Below, piece after piece: positions 8,308-15,897 of a stretch of DNA of 21,014 nt. Numbering within the stretch: position 1 is the stretch's first letter; each line of letters begins with the position of its first letter. The position numbers and the translations under genes were made by a program. Source of the stretch: an uncultured bacterium (lineage in GTDB: Bacteria > Gemmatimonadota > Gemmatimonadetes > Longimicrobiales > RSA9); NCBI GenBank assembly GCA_937995995.1, contig CALKIP010000229.1, forward strand, positions 1 to 21,014, in the 5' to 3' direction. Under the pieces are notes generated by a model. That model ran no database searches. It worked only from the letters and a program-made list of their open reading frames with translations, and was not told the origin of the DNA.

Positions 8308-8309
8308 GC

Positions 8310-11300
8310 TCACTCCGGCTGCGAGGCAATTGTCTCGGCCTCGACCTGTTCCGGGTTCGGATTCGTGATCCGGGCCAGGTACTGCGTCCGCGGCTCCGTG
8401 CCCAGGTCGTGGAGCACGGAGTATAGGCGCGGATCCCGGCGAGTGCGCGAGACCGCGGACGCCTCGTCGCCGAGTGAGCCGAAGACGATCGCGCGGGTCG
8501 GGCACGCTTGCTGACACGCGGTCCACACCTCGTCACCGCCGACGGGCCGCCCCTCGAGCTGCGCCTGGATCTGAGCGCGCCGTATCCGCTGGACGCAGTA
8601 GGTGCACTTCTCCATGACTCCGCGCTCGCGCACCGTGACGTCCGGGTTGAGCTGCATCCGCTCGCTCTCCGACTTCACCGCGTTGTAGTCGAACCAGTTG
8701 AAGCGGCGGACCTTGTAGGGGCAGTTGTTCGAGCAGAAGCGGGTGCCGACACAGCGGTTGTAGACCATCTCGTTCAGTCCATCCGGACTGTGCACCGTGG
8801 CGTTGACCGGGCAGACGTACTCACAAGGCGCCTTCTCGCAATGCTGGCAGAGCATCGGCTGGGTGAGCGTCCCGGGGTCGTCGGGCTCGCCGGTGAAGTA
8901 GCGGTCGATGCGCAGCCAGTGCATCTCGCGCCCCTTGAGCACTCCCTCCTTCCCCACCACCGGCGTGTTGTTCTCCGCCTGACAGGCGACGACGCACGCG
9001 CTGCACCCGGTGCAGACGCCGAGATCGATGGTCATTGCCCACTGATCGCCGGTGTAGACGACGGGGCGATAGAGTGAGAGCGCCCGGCCGCGGCGGCTCC
9101 GGGTGAAGTCGGGGTTTGCGCGGTACTCCTCGAGAGTGGCCTGGAGCACGATCGGCCGGCCCTCCATCGTCCCGTGCATCTGTGTCCGGGCCAGCCGGTG
9201 CTTGACGGACTCTCCATGACGGGCCACTCGCCGGACACTTGCGCCCGTGCCGTAGAGCGGCGCGGAGGACGTCCGAATCGCGTACGCATTCACCCCGACG
9301 CCCCGTGCCACCGACTCCTCGCCGCTCCTTCCGTAGCCGAGCGGTAGCGTCAGGGCATCGTCCGCGTGCCCGGGCATGACGAGCACAGGGATCTCGAGCG
9401 TGCGCCCCCCGTAGCCCACCTCGATCAAGTCTTCGCTGTCGACCTCCAGACGACGGGCCGTGCGGGGGCTCAGGAGCGCCGCGTTGTCCCAGGTCAGCTT
9501 GGTCACCGGGTCCGGCAGCTCCTGGAGCCACGGGTTGTTGGCGAAGCGTCCGTCGTAGATGGTTGGATCCTCGCGGAACGTCACTTCGAGGCCCGGTCCC
9601 GGAGACGTGGCATCGGCTTCCGTCCGGAGGGAGAGCTCGCCGGACGATCGGGCGACGAGTGCCGCGACGGCCTGCCACTCCGGTGTCGCCACGACCGTGG
9701 GGAGCGCGGTATCGGGGATCACCCCGCGCCGCAACGCCTCATCCCAGAACTCGTCGAACCCGGCCTGCCCCATGCGCCCGCGCCACGACTCCCTGAGGAT
9801 CGCGTGGCTACCCTCCCCCGCCCTGCCCAGAAAGACCGCGAGCACGTCGTCAACGGAACTGCCAGCGTTGAGGGGCGCGATGAGTGGCTGGACGAGCGAT
9901 GCGGTGCCGTCGTACGCCCGCGCGTCACCCCACGACTCCAGGTAGTGCAACTCCGGGAGGAACCAGTCACAGCTCCGTGCGGTCTCGTTTTCATAGAGCC
10001 CGAGATAGACGGTCCGGGGGATGGAGCGAAGCAGGCGTCCGAACTCCAGGTCCACCGGCGCCGTGTAGACAGGGTTTCCGCCGAGGATGACGAGCGTTTG
10101 CACCGCTCCGGCTGCCATCTCCCGGGCCAGCTCCTCGATCGAATGCGACGGTGCCCCCGCATCCACGAGTGGTGATTCGGTGAAGCGGACCGTGCGCCCG
10201 ACGTTGCCCAGCACGGTGTTCAGGGCGTGGGCGAGTGCGTGGACGGCCGGAGGTTGCCGTTCGCCCGGGATCACGACCCCGGCGCCCGCATGCGCGACAA
10301 GGTCTCGTGCCACGGCGGCGACCCACCTTCCGGCGTCGTCGCTCAGGGTGCGGGCGCCACCCGCCTCGAGTGCGCTGGCAACTATCTCGGGCAGACCGGC
10401 CGAGGAAGCCGCATTGGTGCTCGCGACCCCGGCGAGTACCGCCTCGAGCAGGGCCTGGATCTCCCCGGTCCGCACCCTGAGCCGGTGGTCGGCACTTCCG
10501 CCGGTGCCGGTGAGCGTGCTTTCCGCCACGTGGAGCCTGTTCATCCCTGCCGCCGGATCGCGCCTCCGGTCGGCGTAGGCCCTCGCGTAACGCAAGCTGA
10601 AGGGCCCGGCAGCCAGGAAGTCGGCGTCCAGCGAAAGGATCACGTCGGCCGCCGAGAGGTCGTAGATCGGCTGGAGCGGACTACCGAAGGCCAGCCGGGC
10701 GCCCTGTAGCGCGTCCGGTGGCGAGAGTGGCGCGTGGAAGTAGAATCGCGCGGCAGGGTTTCCCTCGCGGATTCGCGCAATGAGCTCCGCGGTCAGCGGC
10801 GATGCCGTCGGCTCGAGGAGGAAACGAAGCCCGGCGCCACCGTCGGACGTGCCGGTGCTTTGGCTGGTTCGAACGCCGGCGCTCGGTGTGCCGATGTCCA
10901 TGCCTGAGCGTGCGCCAGCGCCCGGACCGGTTTCCATTCCCGTGCGTGGGGCGTTTCGTGCCTCGACCCGTGGAGTTTCCGGCGCCGGACCGAACTCCTC
11001 CGCAAATTGGAGCCACGTGCGCGGCTCGCCGCGGAAGCGAATCCCTCGCGCCCGGTCCGGATCATAGAGCTGGAGAACGGAGGCCTGTTCGAAGACCCCC
11101 GTGGCGCCCAGACTCGCCGGGTGTTCCGGGTTGCCCTCGATCTTGATCGGCCGGCCCTCCCGGCTCTCGACCAGGAGTCCGGTTCCGAAGCCGCCCAGCA
11201 TCATCGTCGTCGCGTAGTAGCGCGACGTTCCGGGTGTGACCTCGGGAGGACGCACGGTATACGGAAGGATCCGTTCCCGCGGCGGTTCGACGCATGCGCC

Positions 11301-11507
11301 TGTCCCCGCCAGCGCGAGGCTAGCCCCGAGCAGCTTCAGGAAGTGTCTTCGACTCAGCCCGCCGACCGGATCGTGGACACCCGGAGGGAACTCGGCGCCC
11401 ATTCCGGGCCCTGCGCCGTCCGTCCACTCCTCGATTCCGCGCCAGTACTCGCGCTCTGCAGCCGCTACCGGACGCGACCCGAAGGGGTGGTCGGTTCGCG
11501 AGCCCAT
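8310..11507 (-). CDS. actB: Alternative complex III subunit ActB (TAT-exported, molybdopterin-like domain plus Fe-S domain)
   Basis: A 1065-residue subunit holding the Fe-S relay of alternative complex III. It has a twin-arginine motif SRRHFLK (52-58), after a long N-terminal lead usual for this family, then a hydrophobic stretch. A molybdopterin-oxidoreductase-like domain (about 75-780) follows; in known complexes this domain has no cofactor. The C-terminal ferredoxin-like domain has cysteines C832/835/838/842, C887/890/895/899, C919/925/929 and C968/971/998/1002. The third group lacks its second Cys (T922), matching one [3Fe-4S] beside three [4Fe-4S] clusters. An unusual Gly/Thr/Ser-rich insert occupies about 173-226. 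The ATG at 11507 has a GGAGGGGGG ribosome site and lies 9 bases after actA. Confidence 0.95.
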   Translation of the reverse strand: MGSRTDHPFGSRPVAAAEREYWRGIEEWTDGAGPGMGAEFPPGVHDPVGGLSRRHFLKLLGASLALAGTGACVEPPRERILPYTVRPPEVTPGTSRYYATTMMLGGFGTGLLVESREGRPIKIEGNPEHPASLGATGVFEQASVLQLYDPDRARGIRFRGEPRTWLQFAEEFGPAPETPRVEARNAPRTGMETGPGAGARSGMDIGTPSAGVRTSQSTGTSDGGAGLRFLLEPTASPLTAELIARIREGNPAARFYFHAPLSPPDALQGARLAFGSPLQPIYDLSAADVILSLDADFLAAGPFSLRYARAYADRRRDPAAGMNRLHVAESTLTGTGGSADHRLRVRTGEIQALLEAVLAGVASTNAASSAGLPEIVASALEAGGARTLSDDAGRWVAAVARDLVAHAGAGVVIPGERQPPAVHALAHALNTVLGNVGRTVRFTESPLVDAGAPSHSIEELAREMAAGAVQTLVILGGNPVYTAPVDLEFGRLLRSIPRTVYLGLYENETARSCDWFLPELHYLESWGDARAYDGTASLVQPLIAPLNAGSSVDDVLAVFLGRAGEGSHAILRESWRGRMGQAGFDEFWDEALRRGVIPDTALPTVVATPEWQAVAALVARSSGELSLRTEADATSPGPGLEVTFREDPTIYDGRFANNPWLQELPDPVTKLTWDNAALLSPRTARRLEVDSEDLIEVGYGGRTLEIPVLVMPGHADDALTLPLGYGRSGEESVARGVGVNAYAIRTSSAPLYGTGASVRRVARHGESVKHRLARTQMHGTMEGRPIVLQATLEEYRANPDFTRSRRGRALSLYRPVVYTGDQWAMTIDLGVCTGCSACVVACQAENNTPVVGKEGVLKGREMHWLRIDRYFTGEPDDPGTLTQPMLCQHCEKAPCEYVCPVNATVHSPDGLNEMVYNRCVGTRFCSNNCPYKVRRFNWFDYNAVKSESERMQLNPDVTVRERGVMEKCTYCVQRIRRAQIQAQLEGRPVGGDEVWTACQQACPTRAIVFGSLGDEASAVSRTRRDPRLYSVLHDLGTEPRTQYLARITNPNPEQVEAETIASQPE

Positions 11508-11516
11508 CCCCCCTCC

Positions 11517-12167
11517 CTACCGGTGACAGGCCGTGCAGTGTGTCAGCTTCCGAACGCCCAGGCTGCGCATGATCTCCGCCCCGATCTCCTCATGCGGCCG
11601 CTCGGGCTCCCAGCCCATTGTCGTCACTGCAGCGAGCGGGCGCAGGTGAGGCGCGGGATCACGGTGACAGTCCAGGCACCACCCCATGGTGAGCGGTGCC
11701 ACCTGGTAGACCCGGGCCATCCGGTCCACCCGCCCGTGGCAGCTTTCGCATCCCACGCCCTTGTTCACGTGAATCGAGTGGTCGAAATAGACGAAGCCCG
11801 GAAGCTGATGGACTCGCACCCAGGGGATCGGCCGACCGGTGACGTAGCTCTCCCAGACCGGCTCGAGAAGCGGGCTACTGTTCCAGATCTGGTTGTGGCA
11901 GTTCAGGCACCGCGACGTGGGCGGTACGCCGGCGTAAGGGGACCGCTCGACGAGATCGTGGCAGTAGCGGCAGTCGATCCCGTCGTCGGCCACATGGTGC
12001 CGATGATCGAACTCGACCGGCTGCGTGACGGGGTCGTAGCGCCCGTCCACCTGTGGAGTCCGAACCCAGATCATGAGAAAGGCCGGCACCCCGACCACCA
12101 CCCCCGCCGCGATGGTGAACACGGCCCGGGCGAGAGAGTCGAACCACCTGGAAAAGAGTGCCGCCAT
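11517..12167 (-). CDS. actA: Alternative complex III subunit ActA, pentaheme cytochrome c
   Basis: First gene of the respiratory operon, 216 residues. An N-terminal hydrophobic segment (about 14-34) serves as signal/anchor. Five heme c motifs are visible: CRYCH 66-70, CLNCH 87-91, CESCH 140-144, CLDCH 164-168 and CTACH 211-215, the last at the extreme C-terminus. Extra histidines (H55, H57, H58, H130, H133) can serve as second ligands. ActA receives electrons from the Fe-S subunit and sits on the positive side of the membrane. ATG at 12167 gives a normal family length; the frame stays open to 12557, but that extension is Arg-rich and has no membrane signal. No clear Shine-Dalgarno was seen before this start. 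Confidence 0.93.
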   Translation of the reverse strand: MAALFSRWFDSLARAVFTIAAGVVVGVPAFLMIWVRTPQVDGRYDPVTQPVEFDHRHHVADDGIDCRYCHDLVERSPYAGVPPTSRCLNCHNQIWNSSPLLEPVWESYVTGRPIPWVRVHQLPGFVYFDHSIHVNKGVGCESCHGRVDRMARVYQVAPLTMGWCLDCHRDPAPHLRPLAAVTTMGWEPERPHEEIGAEIMRSLGVRKLTHCTACHR

Positions 12168-12224
12168 GTCCGTGCAGCCATCGTCACCGGAAGGAACGAG
12201 TCGAGTGGTGCGCGAGAGGCCGGT

Positions 12225-12255
12225 CCCGGTCGCAAGAAATACGCCCCTGACCGGG
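12225..12255. repeat. Inverted repeat, 7-bp arms
   Basis: CCCGGTC (12225-12231) is the exact reverse complement of GACCGGG (12249-12255), with a 17-base spacer containing the only A/T-rich patch of the region (AAGAAATA). It lies 58 bases upstream of the actA start, so it could be an operator or an RNA hairpin in the actA leader. In high-GC DNA such arms also occur by chance. Confidence 0.4.
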
Positions 12256-12291
12256 TCGCGACGGCCACTCGGCGGTTTCGGCAGCCGATAC

Positions 12292-12331
12292 CGCCACCGG
12301 CGCCGCTGGCCGGTGCAGGTGGCCGGTGGCG
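12292..12331. repeat. Inverted repeat, 10-bp arms, with an alternative pairing
   Basis: CGCCACCGGC (12292-12301) pairs exactly with GCCGGTGGCG (12322-12331) across a 20-base loop. A second copy of GCCGGTG at 12309-12315 can pair with CACCGGC (12295-12301) instead, so two mutually exclusive hairpins are possible. Confidence 0.45.
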
Positions 12332-12537
12332 ATGGCCGTTGCCGTTCCCGCTCGCCCGAGGGAACTCGAGGCCACCGAGCTCCCTTCCACGCTCGCTGGC
12401 ACGTCGGCCCCGTGGTTCCAGTACGGTTCTTGCCCTCGCGACGCGCAGTTCTGCATCCCCTACGTTCCTTCCTGACCGGAGTGCTCACCGATGCACGTCC
12501 GTCGCCGAGTCTTTCTGCCCCTTTCCGCCATGGTGCC

Positions 12538-13647
12538 ATGAGGGCGCTCGCCATCACTCCCGGTCAGTCCGGCGTGCGGCTGGTCGACCGCCCTGAGCCG
12601 TCCGCCTCCAGGCCCGATGAGATCAAGGTGCGCGTACTCCAGGTCGGGATCTGCGGCACGGATCGGGAGGAGGCGAGTGGAGGGCGAGCCGATGCACCGG
12701 AAGGGGCGAGTGAGCTCGTCATCGGCCACGAGTTGCTGGGCGAGGTGGTCGAGGCGGGGTCTTCGGTCACGCGGGTCGGCCCCGGCGACCTGGCGGTCTT
12801 CACCGTCCGGCGCGAGTGCGGGCGCTGCCTGCCGTGTACCATGAACCGTTCGGACATGTGTCGAACCGGGGAGTACCGGGAGCGTGGGATCCGCGGCCTC
12901 GACGGTTATCAGGCGGAGTACGTGGTCGACAGCGAGCGCTACGTCGTGCGCGTACCCCGTGAGGTCGCCTCCGTCGGCGTCCTCACCGAGCCGCTTTCGG
13001 TGATCGAAAAAGCGATCGACGAGGCCGTGCGCATCCAGTTCTCCCGCCTCCCTGCAGCAGCCGCGACGCCGGACTGGCTCTATGGGCGCCACTGTCTGGT
13101 CGCGGGCCTCGGACCCATCGGTCTCCTGGCCGCCATGGTACTCGCACTGCGCGGCGCCCGCGTCCACGGCCTCGACATCGTGGACGCCGACTCCGCGCGA
13201 CCCCGCTGGCTCGAGGGGATTGGCGGCAGCTACATCGACGGCAGACACGTCCCGCCCGAACAGATCCGCGAGCGCTTCGGCGCAATGGATCTCCTCGTCG
13301 AGGCGACCGGCGCGCCCAAGCTCGCCTTCAACCTCCTCGATGCACTCGCCCTCAGCGGCATCTACATCCTGACCGGGATCCCGGCCGGCCACTGCACCGC
13401 CAACCTCCCCGCCTGTGATCTGGTCCGCGAGATGGTCCTCGACAACCAGGTCATGATCGGGAGCGTGAACGCGTCGCGGGACCACTTCCAGATGGCCGTC
13501 GATGCGCTGCTCCAGGCACACCACCGCTGGCCGGGGCACGTCGAGCGGCTGATCACGCACCGCTACGCCCCAGAAGAAGCCGCGGACGCGCTCCACGAGC
13601 ACCCGGACGACGAGATCAAGGCAGTGATCGAGTGGCGTGGCCCCTGA
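12538..13647 (+). CDS. Zinc-dependent MDR alcohol dehydrogenase, glucose/galactose 1-dehydrogenase-like
   Basis: A 369-residue medium-chain dehydrogenase closest in motifs to archaeal/bacterial glucose 1-dehydrogenases, which oxidise glucose to gluconolactone with NAD(P). The catalytic zinc site is C39 in GICGTD with H64-E65 in GHE. Structural zinc cysteines are C94, C97, C100 and C108. The TEPLSVIEKA segment (150-159) is characteristic of the glucose dehydrogenase branch. The nucleotide fold starts at GLGPIG (190-195); D213 after the second strand suggests NAD rather than NADP, which is inference. ATG at 12538 gives the usual family length; no strong ribosome site precedes it. It is the first gene of the rightward group and is separated from the next by about 230 bases. 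Confidence 0.85.
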   Translation: MRALAITPGQSGVRLVDRPEPSASRPDEIKVRVLQVGICGTDREEASGGRADAPEGASELVIGHELLGEVVEAGSSVTRVGPGDLAVFTVRRECGRCLPCTMNRSDMCRTGEYRERGIRGLDGYQAEYVVDSERYVVRVPREVASVGVLTEPLSVIEKAIDEAVRIQFSRLPAAAATPDWLYGRHCLVAGLGPIGLLAAMVLALRGARVHGLDIVDADSARPRWLEGIGGSYIDGRHVPPEQIRERFGAMDLLVEATGAPKLAFNLLDALALSGIYILTGIPAGHCTANLPACDLVREMVLDNQVMIGSVNASRDHFQMAVDALLQAHHRWPGHVERLITHRYAPEEAADALHEHPDDEIKAVIEWRGP

Positions 13648-13826
13648 TCATACCCGGGCTCGAGGATGTGCCCGGGGAGAGCCAGAGCCTCTTCCGGGCC
13701 TTCGGTCTCGGCCTGGCCCTCTACGGCGCGATCCTCCTTTCAATCGGACAACGGCCGAACACTTGCTTCTCGCGCATTCAGGATCCGGCATTCTGGATTC
13801 AGGGGAGCGGCAGGGTGGCCGTTTGA
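13632..13826 (+). CDS. Possible small membrane peptide or gene remnant (64 aa)
   Basis: A GTG at 13632, overlapping the end of the dehydrogenase gene, opens a 64-codon frame. The first 35 or so codons have almost only G/C third positions and encode one hydrophobic stretch (LFRAFGLGLALYGAILLSIG, about 20-39). The remainder runs into a repeat-like sequence and loses this bias. It resembles no family known to me. It may be the 5' end of a decayed gene, or a chance frame. Confidence 0.2.
   Translation: MAWPLIIPGLEDVPGESQSLFRAFGLGLALYGAILLSIGQRPNTCFSRIQDPAFWIQGSGRVAV
13653..13676 (+). terminator. Hairpin just after the dehydrogenase gene
   Basis: CCCGGGC (13653-13659) and GCCCGGG (13670-13676) form a perfect 7-bp stem with a 10-base loop, starting 5 bases after the stop codon at 13647. 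There is no T-run after it, so it is at best a Rho-independent-like or mRNA-end-stabilising structure. Confidence 0.35.
13775..13803. repeat. Two-copy degenerate tandem repeat in the intergenic gap
   Basis: CATTCAGGATCCGG (13775-13788) is directly followed by CATTCTGGATTCAGG (13789-13803), a near copy with one substitution and one insertion-type difference. It lies between the dehydrogenase and debranching enzyme genes. It may be the remains of a dispersed intergenic repeat family. Confidence 0.4.
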
Positions 13827-13835
13827 TCCTGCCTC

Positions 13836-13851
13836 CGGACTCCCGAGTCCG
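13836..13851. promoter_or_regulatory. Near-perfect palindrome upstream of the debranching enzyme gene
   Basis: CGGACTC, CC, GAGTCCG: 7-bp arms separated by two bases, 31 bases before the ATG at 13882. The position suits an operator or a leader hairpin. Similar words (GACTCC, GAGTCC) recur in the gap at 16309-16370, so it could also belong to a repeat family. Confidence 0.35.
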
Positions 13852-13881
13852 AACGTACGATTCGGCACGAGCGAATTCGCT

Positions 13882-14583
13882 ATGACGCGTGACAGGCAGG
13901 GTCACCCGGACCGCTCGCCAGCGGCGGAGCAGGAGCGCAAGGAGCGCGTCCTCACGCAGGGCAAGCCCTCGATCACGCGCAGCATCGCCGATGCCGTCGT
14001 CGTCAAGGACAGCAACCTCTTTTTCCTCAGCGAGCCGGACGCCCGGGTACCCCTCGACCGCCGCCACGGCCTCGGCCTCTACTACCACGACTGCCGCTAC
14101 CTGAACGGTTACGAGCTCCGGGTGGGAGAGACGAGGCCGAATCTACTCGTCTCCTCCGCGGTGGAGGGGTTCAAGGCGATCTTCGAATTCTCGAACCCCG
14201 ACATCCGGACGAAGGAGGGGCGCCTGATTCCGGCACAGGAGGTGGGGATCAAATGGGAGCGGGTCGTGCACGGCTCCAAACTGACGCTTCATGACCGGCT
14301 CTCGTTCCACAACTTCGGGCTGCAAAGCATCGAGTTCCCGGTCTCGCTCACGTTCCGGGCCGAATTCGAGGATGTGTTCATGGTGCGCGGCCTCCTCTCC
14401 GAACGGCCGGGCTCCCCTGGTTCGCCACGCTGTTCGGTCGGGACACGATCATCACGGCGCTCGAGACCCTGGCCTACTCGCCCGAGGTCGCGGCGGAGAC
14501 GCTCCGGGTCCTGGCCTCATTCCAGGGCACGAAGACGGATGCCTGGCGCGACGAGGAGCCGGGCAAGATCCTGCACGAGCTGA
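13882..14583 (+). pseudogene. Glycogen debranching enzyme, N-terminal fragment (frame lost after about 14408)
   Basis: About 175 codons from ATG 13882 match the N-terminal domain of bacterial amylo-alpha-1,6-glucosidase-type debranching enzymes: DSNLFFLSEPD, HGLGLYYHDCRYL, then a long beta-sandwich with FEDVFMVRGLL near its end. After about 14408 the frame stays open to 14583 but turns into Arg/Ser/Pro-rich nonsense, while the true continuation, GLPWFATLFGRDT, is read from 14409 in another frame. In intact relatives this domain is separated from the barrel by roughly 100 or more residues, which are missing here, so the event looks like a deletion with loss of frame and not just a single-base error. 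The piece belongs with the next feature. A sequencing or assembly fault remains possible. Confidence 0.75.
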
Positions 14584-15713
14584 GGGTCGGCGAACTCGCC
14601 CGGATGGGTGAGATCCCCCACACCCCCTATTACGGCACGGTGGACGCCACACCGCTCTTCCTGATCCTCCTCGGCCGCTACTGTAGCTGGACCGGTGACC
14701 TCGACCTTTTCCACGTGCTTCGTGAGAACGTCGAACGCGCACTGGGGTGGATCGAGTCGACCACAGCGAAGGAGCCGATCGGCTACGTCGCCTACAGGAG
14801 CGAGTCCCGGAAGGGGCTGGTCAATCAGGGGTGGAAGGATTCGGGCGATGCGATCGTGAACGCCGATGGCTCGCTCGCCGAACCGCCGATCGCACTGGTC
14901 GAGGTGCAGGGTTACGTCTACCGGGCCAAGCTCCTCGTGGCCGACCTCCTAAGACGTGCGGGAGAGGCCGACCGGGCAGACGGGCTCGCGAAGGAGGCCG
15001 CCTCGCTCAAGACGCGATTCAACCGCGACTTCTGGCTCGAGGATGAGGGGACCTACGCCCTCGCGCTCCAGGCGGGTGGGCGAGCCGCCGCGGTCGTCGC
15101 CTCGAACCCCGGCCACGCGCTCTGGAGCGGGATCGCCGACGAGGAGAAGGCACGCCGCACGGCCCGCCGACTCATGGCCGACGACATGTTCACCGGGTGG
15201 GGCGTGCGCACCCTCTCCAGCAAGGAGAAGCGCTACAACCCGATCGGATATCACCTGGGCACGGTCTGGCCCCACGACAATGCCCTCATCGCTGCCGGCC
15301 TGCGACGGTACGGATTCGGTGACGACGCGCTCCGCATCTTCGGCGGTATCACCCAGGCAGTGCTGGACTTCGAGCATTTCCGGCTCCCCGAACTCTTCGC
15401 GGGGTTCGGTCAGGACCAGTTCCCGGTTCCCGTACGCTACCCCGTCGCCTGCCATCCCCAGGCATGGGCTGCGGCGAGCATTCCCTATCTCCTCGAATCG
15501 CTGCTCGGTTTCGTGCCCGACGCCTGGGAGCGGCGCCTGCGCATCGTCCAGCCTCTCCTGCCGGAGTACGTCGACCGTCTCCGGGTCGAGGGGCTTCGGG
15601 TCGGCGACGCCCGGGTCGACCTCCACTTCGAGCGAACCCGCGAGGGCGTGAGCGTACAGGTACTCGAGTGCGAGGGCGATCTCGACGTCGTCGTCCAGCC
15701 GGCCGGGGAGTAG
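14409..15713 (+). pseudogene. Glycogen debranching enzyme, C-terminal catalytic barrel (out of frame with its N-terminus)
   Basis: 434 codons encoding most of an (alpha/alpha)6-barrel glucosidase domain, which would hydrolyse alpha-1,6 branch points of glycogen or related alpha-glucans. Visible motifs in order are PWFATLFGRDT at the start, HTPYYGTVDATPLF, QGWKDSGDAIVNADG (its Asp is the likely catalytic acid region), GTVWPHDNALIAAGL, and RLPELFAGFGQD, then a small C-terminal beta region. If expressed separately, translation could start at the ATG at 14604, which would cut off the first barrel helices including FGRDT. Base composition matches its neighbours, so the break looks recent or artificial. 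Together with the N-terminal piece it is about 610 residues, against roughly 700-750 for intact enzymes as I recall. Confidence 0.8.
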
Positions 15714-15809
15714 GCTTACCGACTCCTCGCCTCCCTGTGCGAGCCGAGGCAGTACACCAGGCAGGAGAATGCGAAGGCGCGTGGAGGACTCGCGCTCCTG
15801 CCCGGCCCA

Positions 15810-15822
15810 TACGTGGCACGTA
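15810..15822. promoter_or_regulatory. Palindrome TACGTG-G-CACGTA, candidate operator
   Basis: Perfect 6-bp arms around a single central base, 75 bases before the ATG of the ASRT-like gene and 96 bases after the debranching enzyme stop. The position and symmetry suit a dimeric regulator site. No second copy was seen in the window. Confidence 0.35.
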
Positions 15823-15897
15823 CTCTGCGGCCGCCCGTGGGCGATCCGCCACCTCTCGAACGACCATGGACCGCCCAATGAACGAAGCCGGCGAGAG

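Larger units (their letters stand above)
12168..12537. promoter_or_regulatory. Divergent intergenic region between actA and the glucose-dehydrogenase-like gene
   Basis: 370 bases without a recognisable gene. It must hold the promoters of the leftward respiratory operon and of the rightward carbon-metabolism genes, but no convincing -35/-10 pair could be picked by eye. It contains two perfect inverted repeats, listed separately. The long open frames through it are Arg/Pro-rich and look non-coding. Confidence 0.55.

Noticed and set aside
12168..12537. A sigma-70-type promoter (TTGCCC near 12430 with a -10 about 17 bases on)
   Set aside because: The expected -10 positions read GCATCC or similar; the match is no better than chance.
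12168..12557. N-terminal extension of ActA to an ATG at 12557
   Set aside because: The added 130 residues are Arg/Pro-rich with no signal or family match; ATG 12167 places the membrane segment at the N-terminus.
12460..13602. A 380-codon minus-strand frame opposite the dehydrogenase
   Set aside because: Antisense to a gene with intact zinc and nucleotide-binding motifs; composition is typical of a shadow frame.
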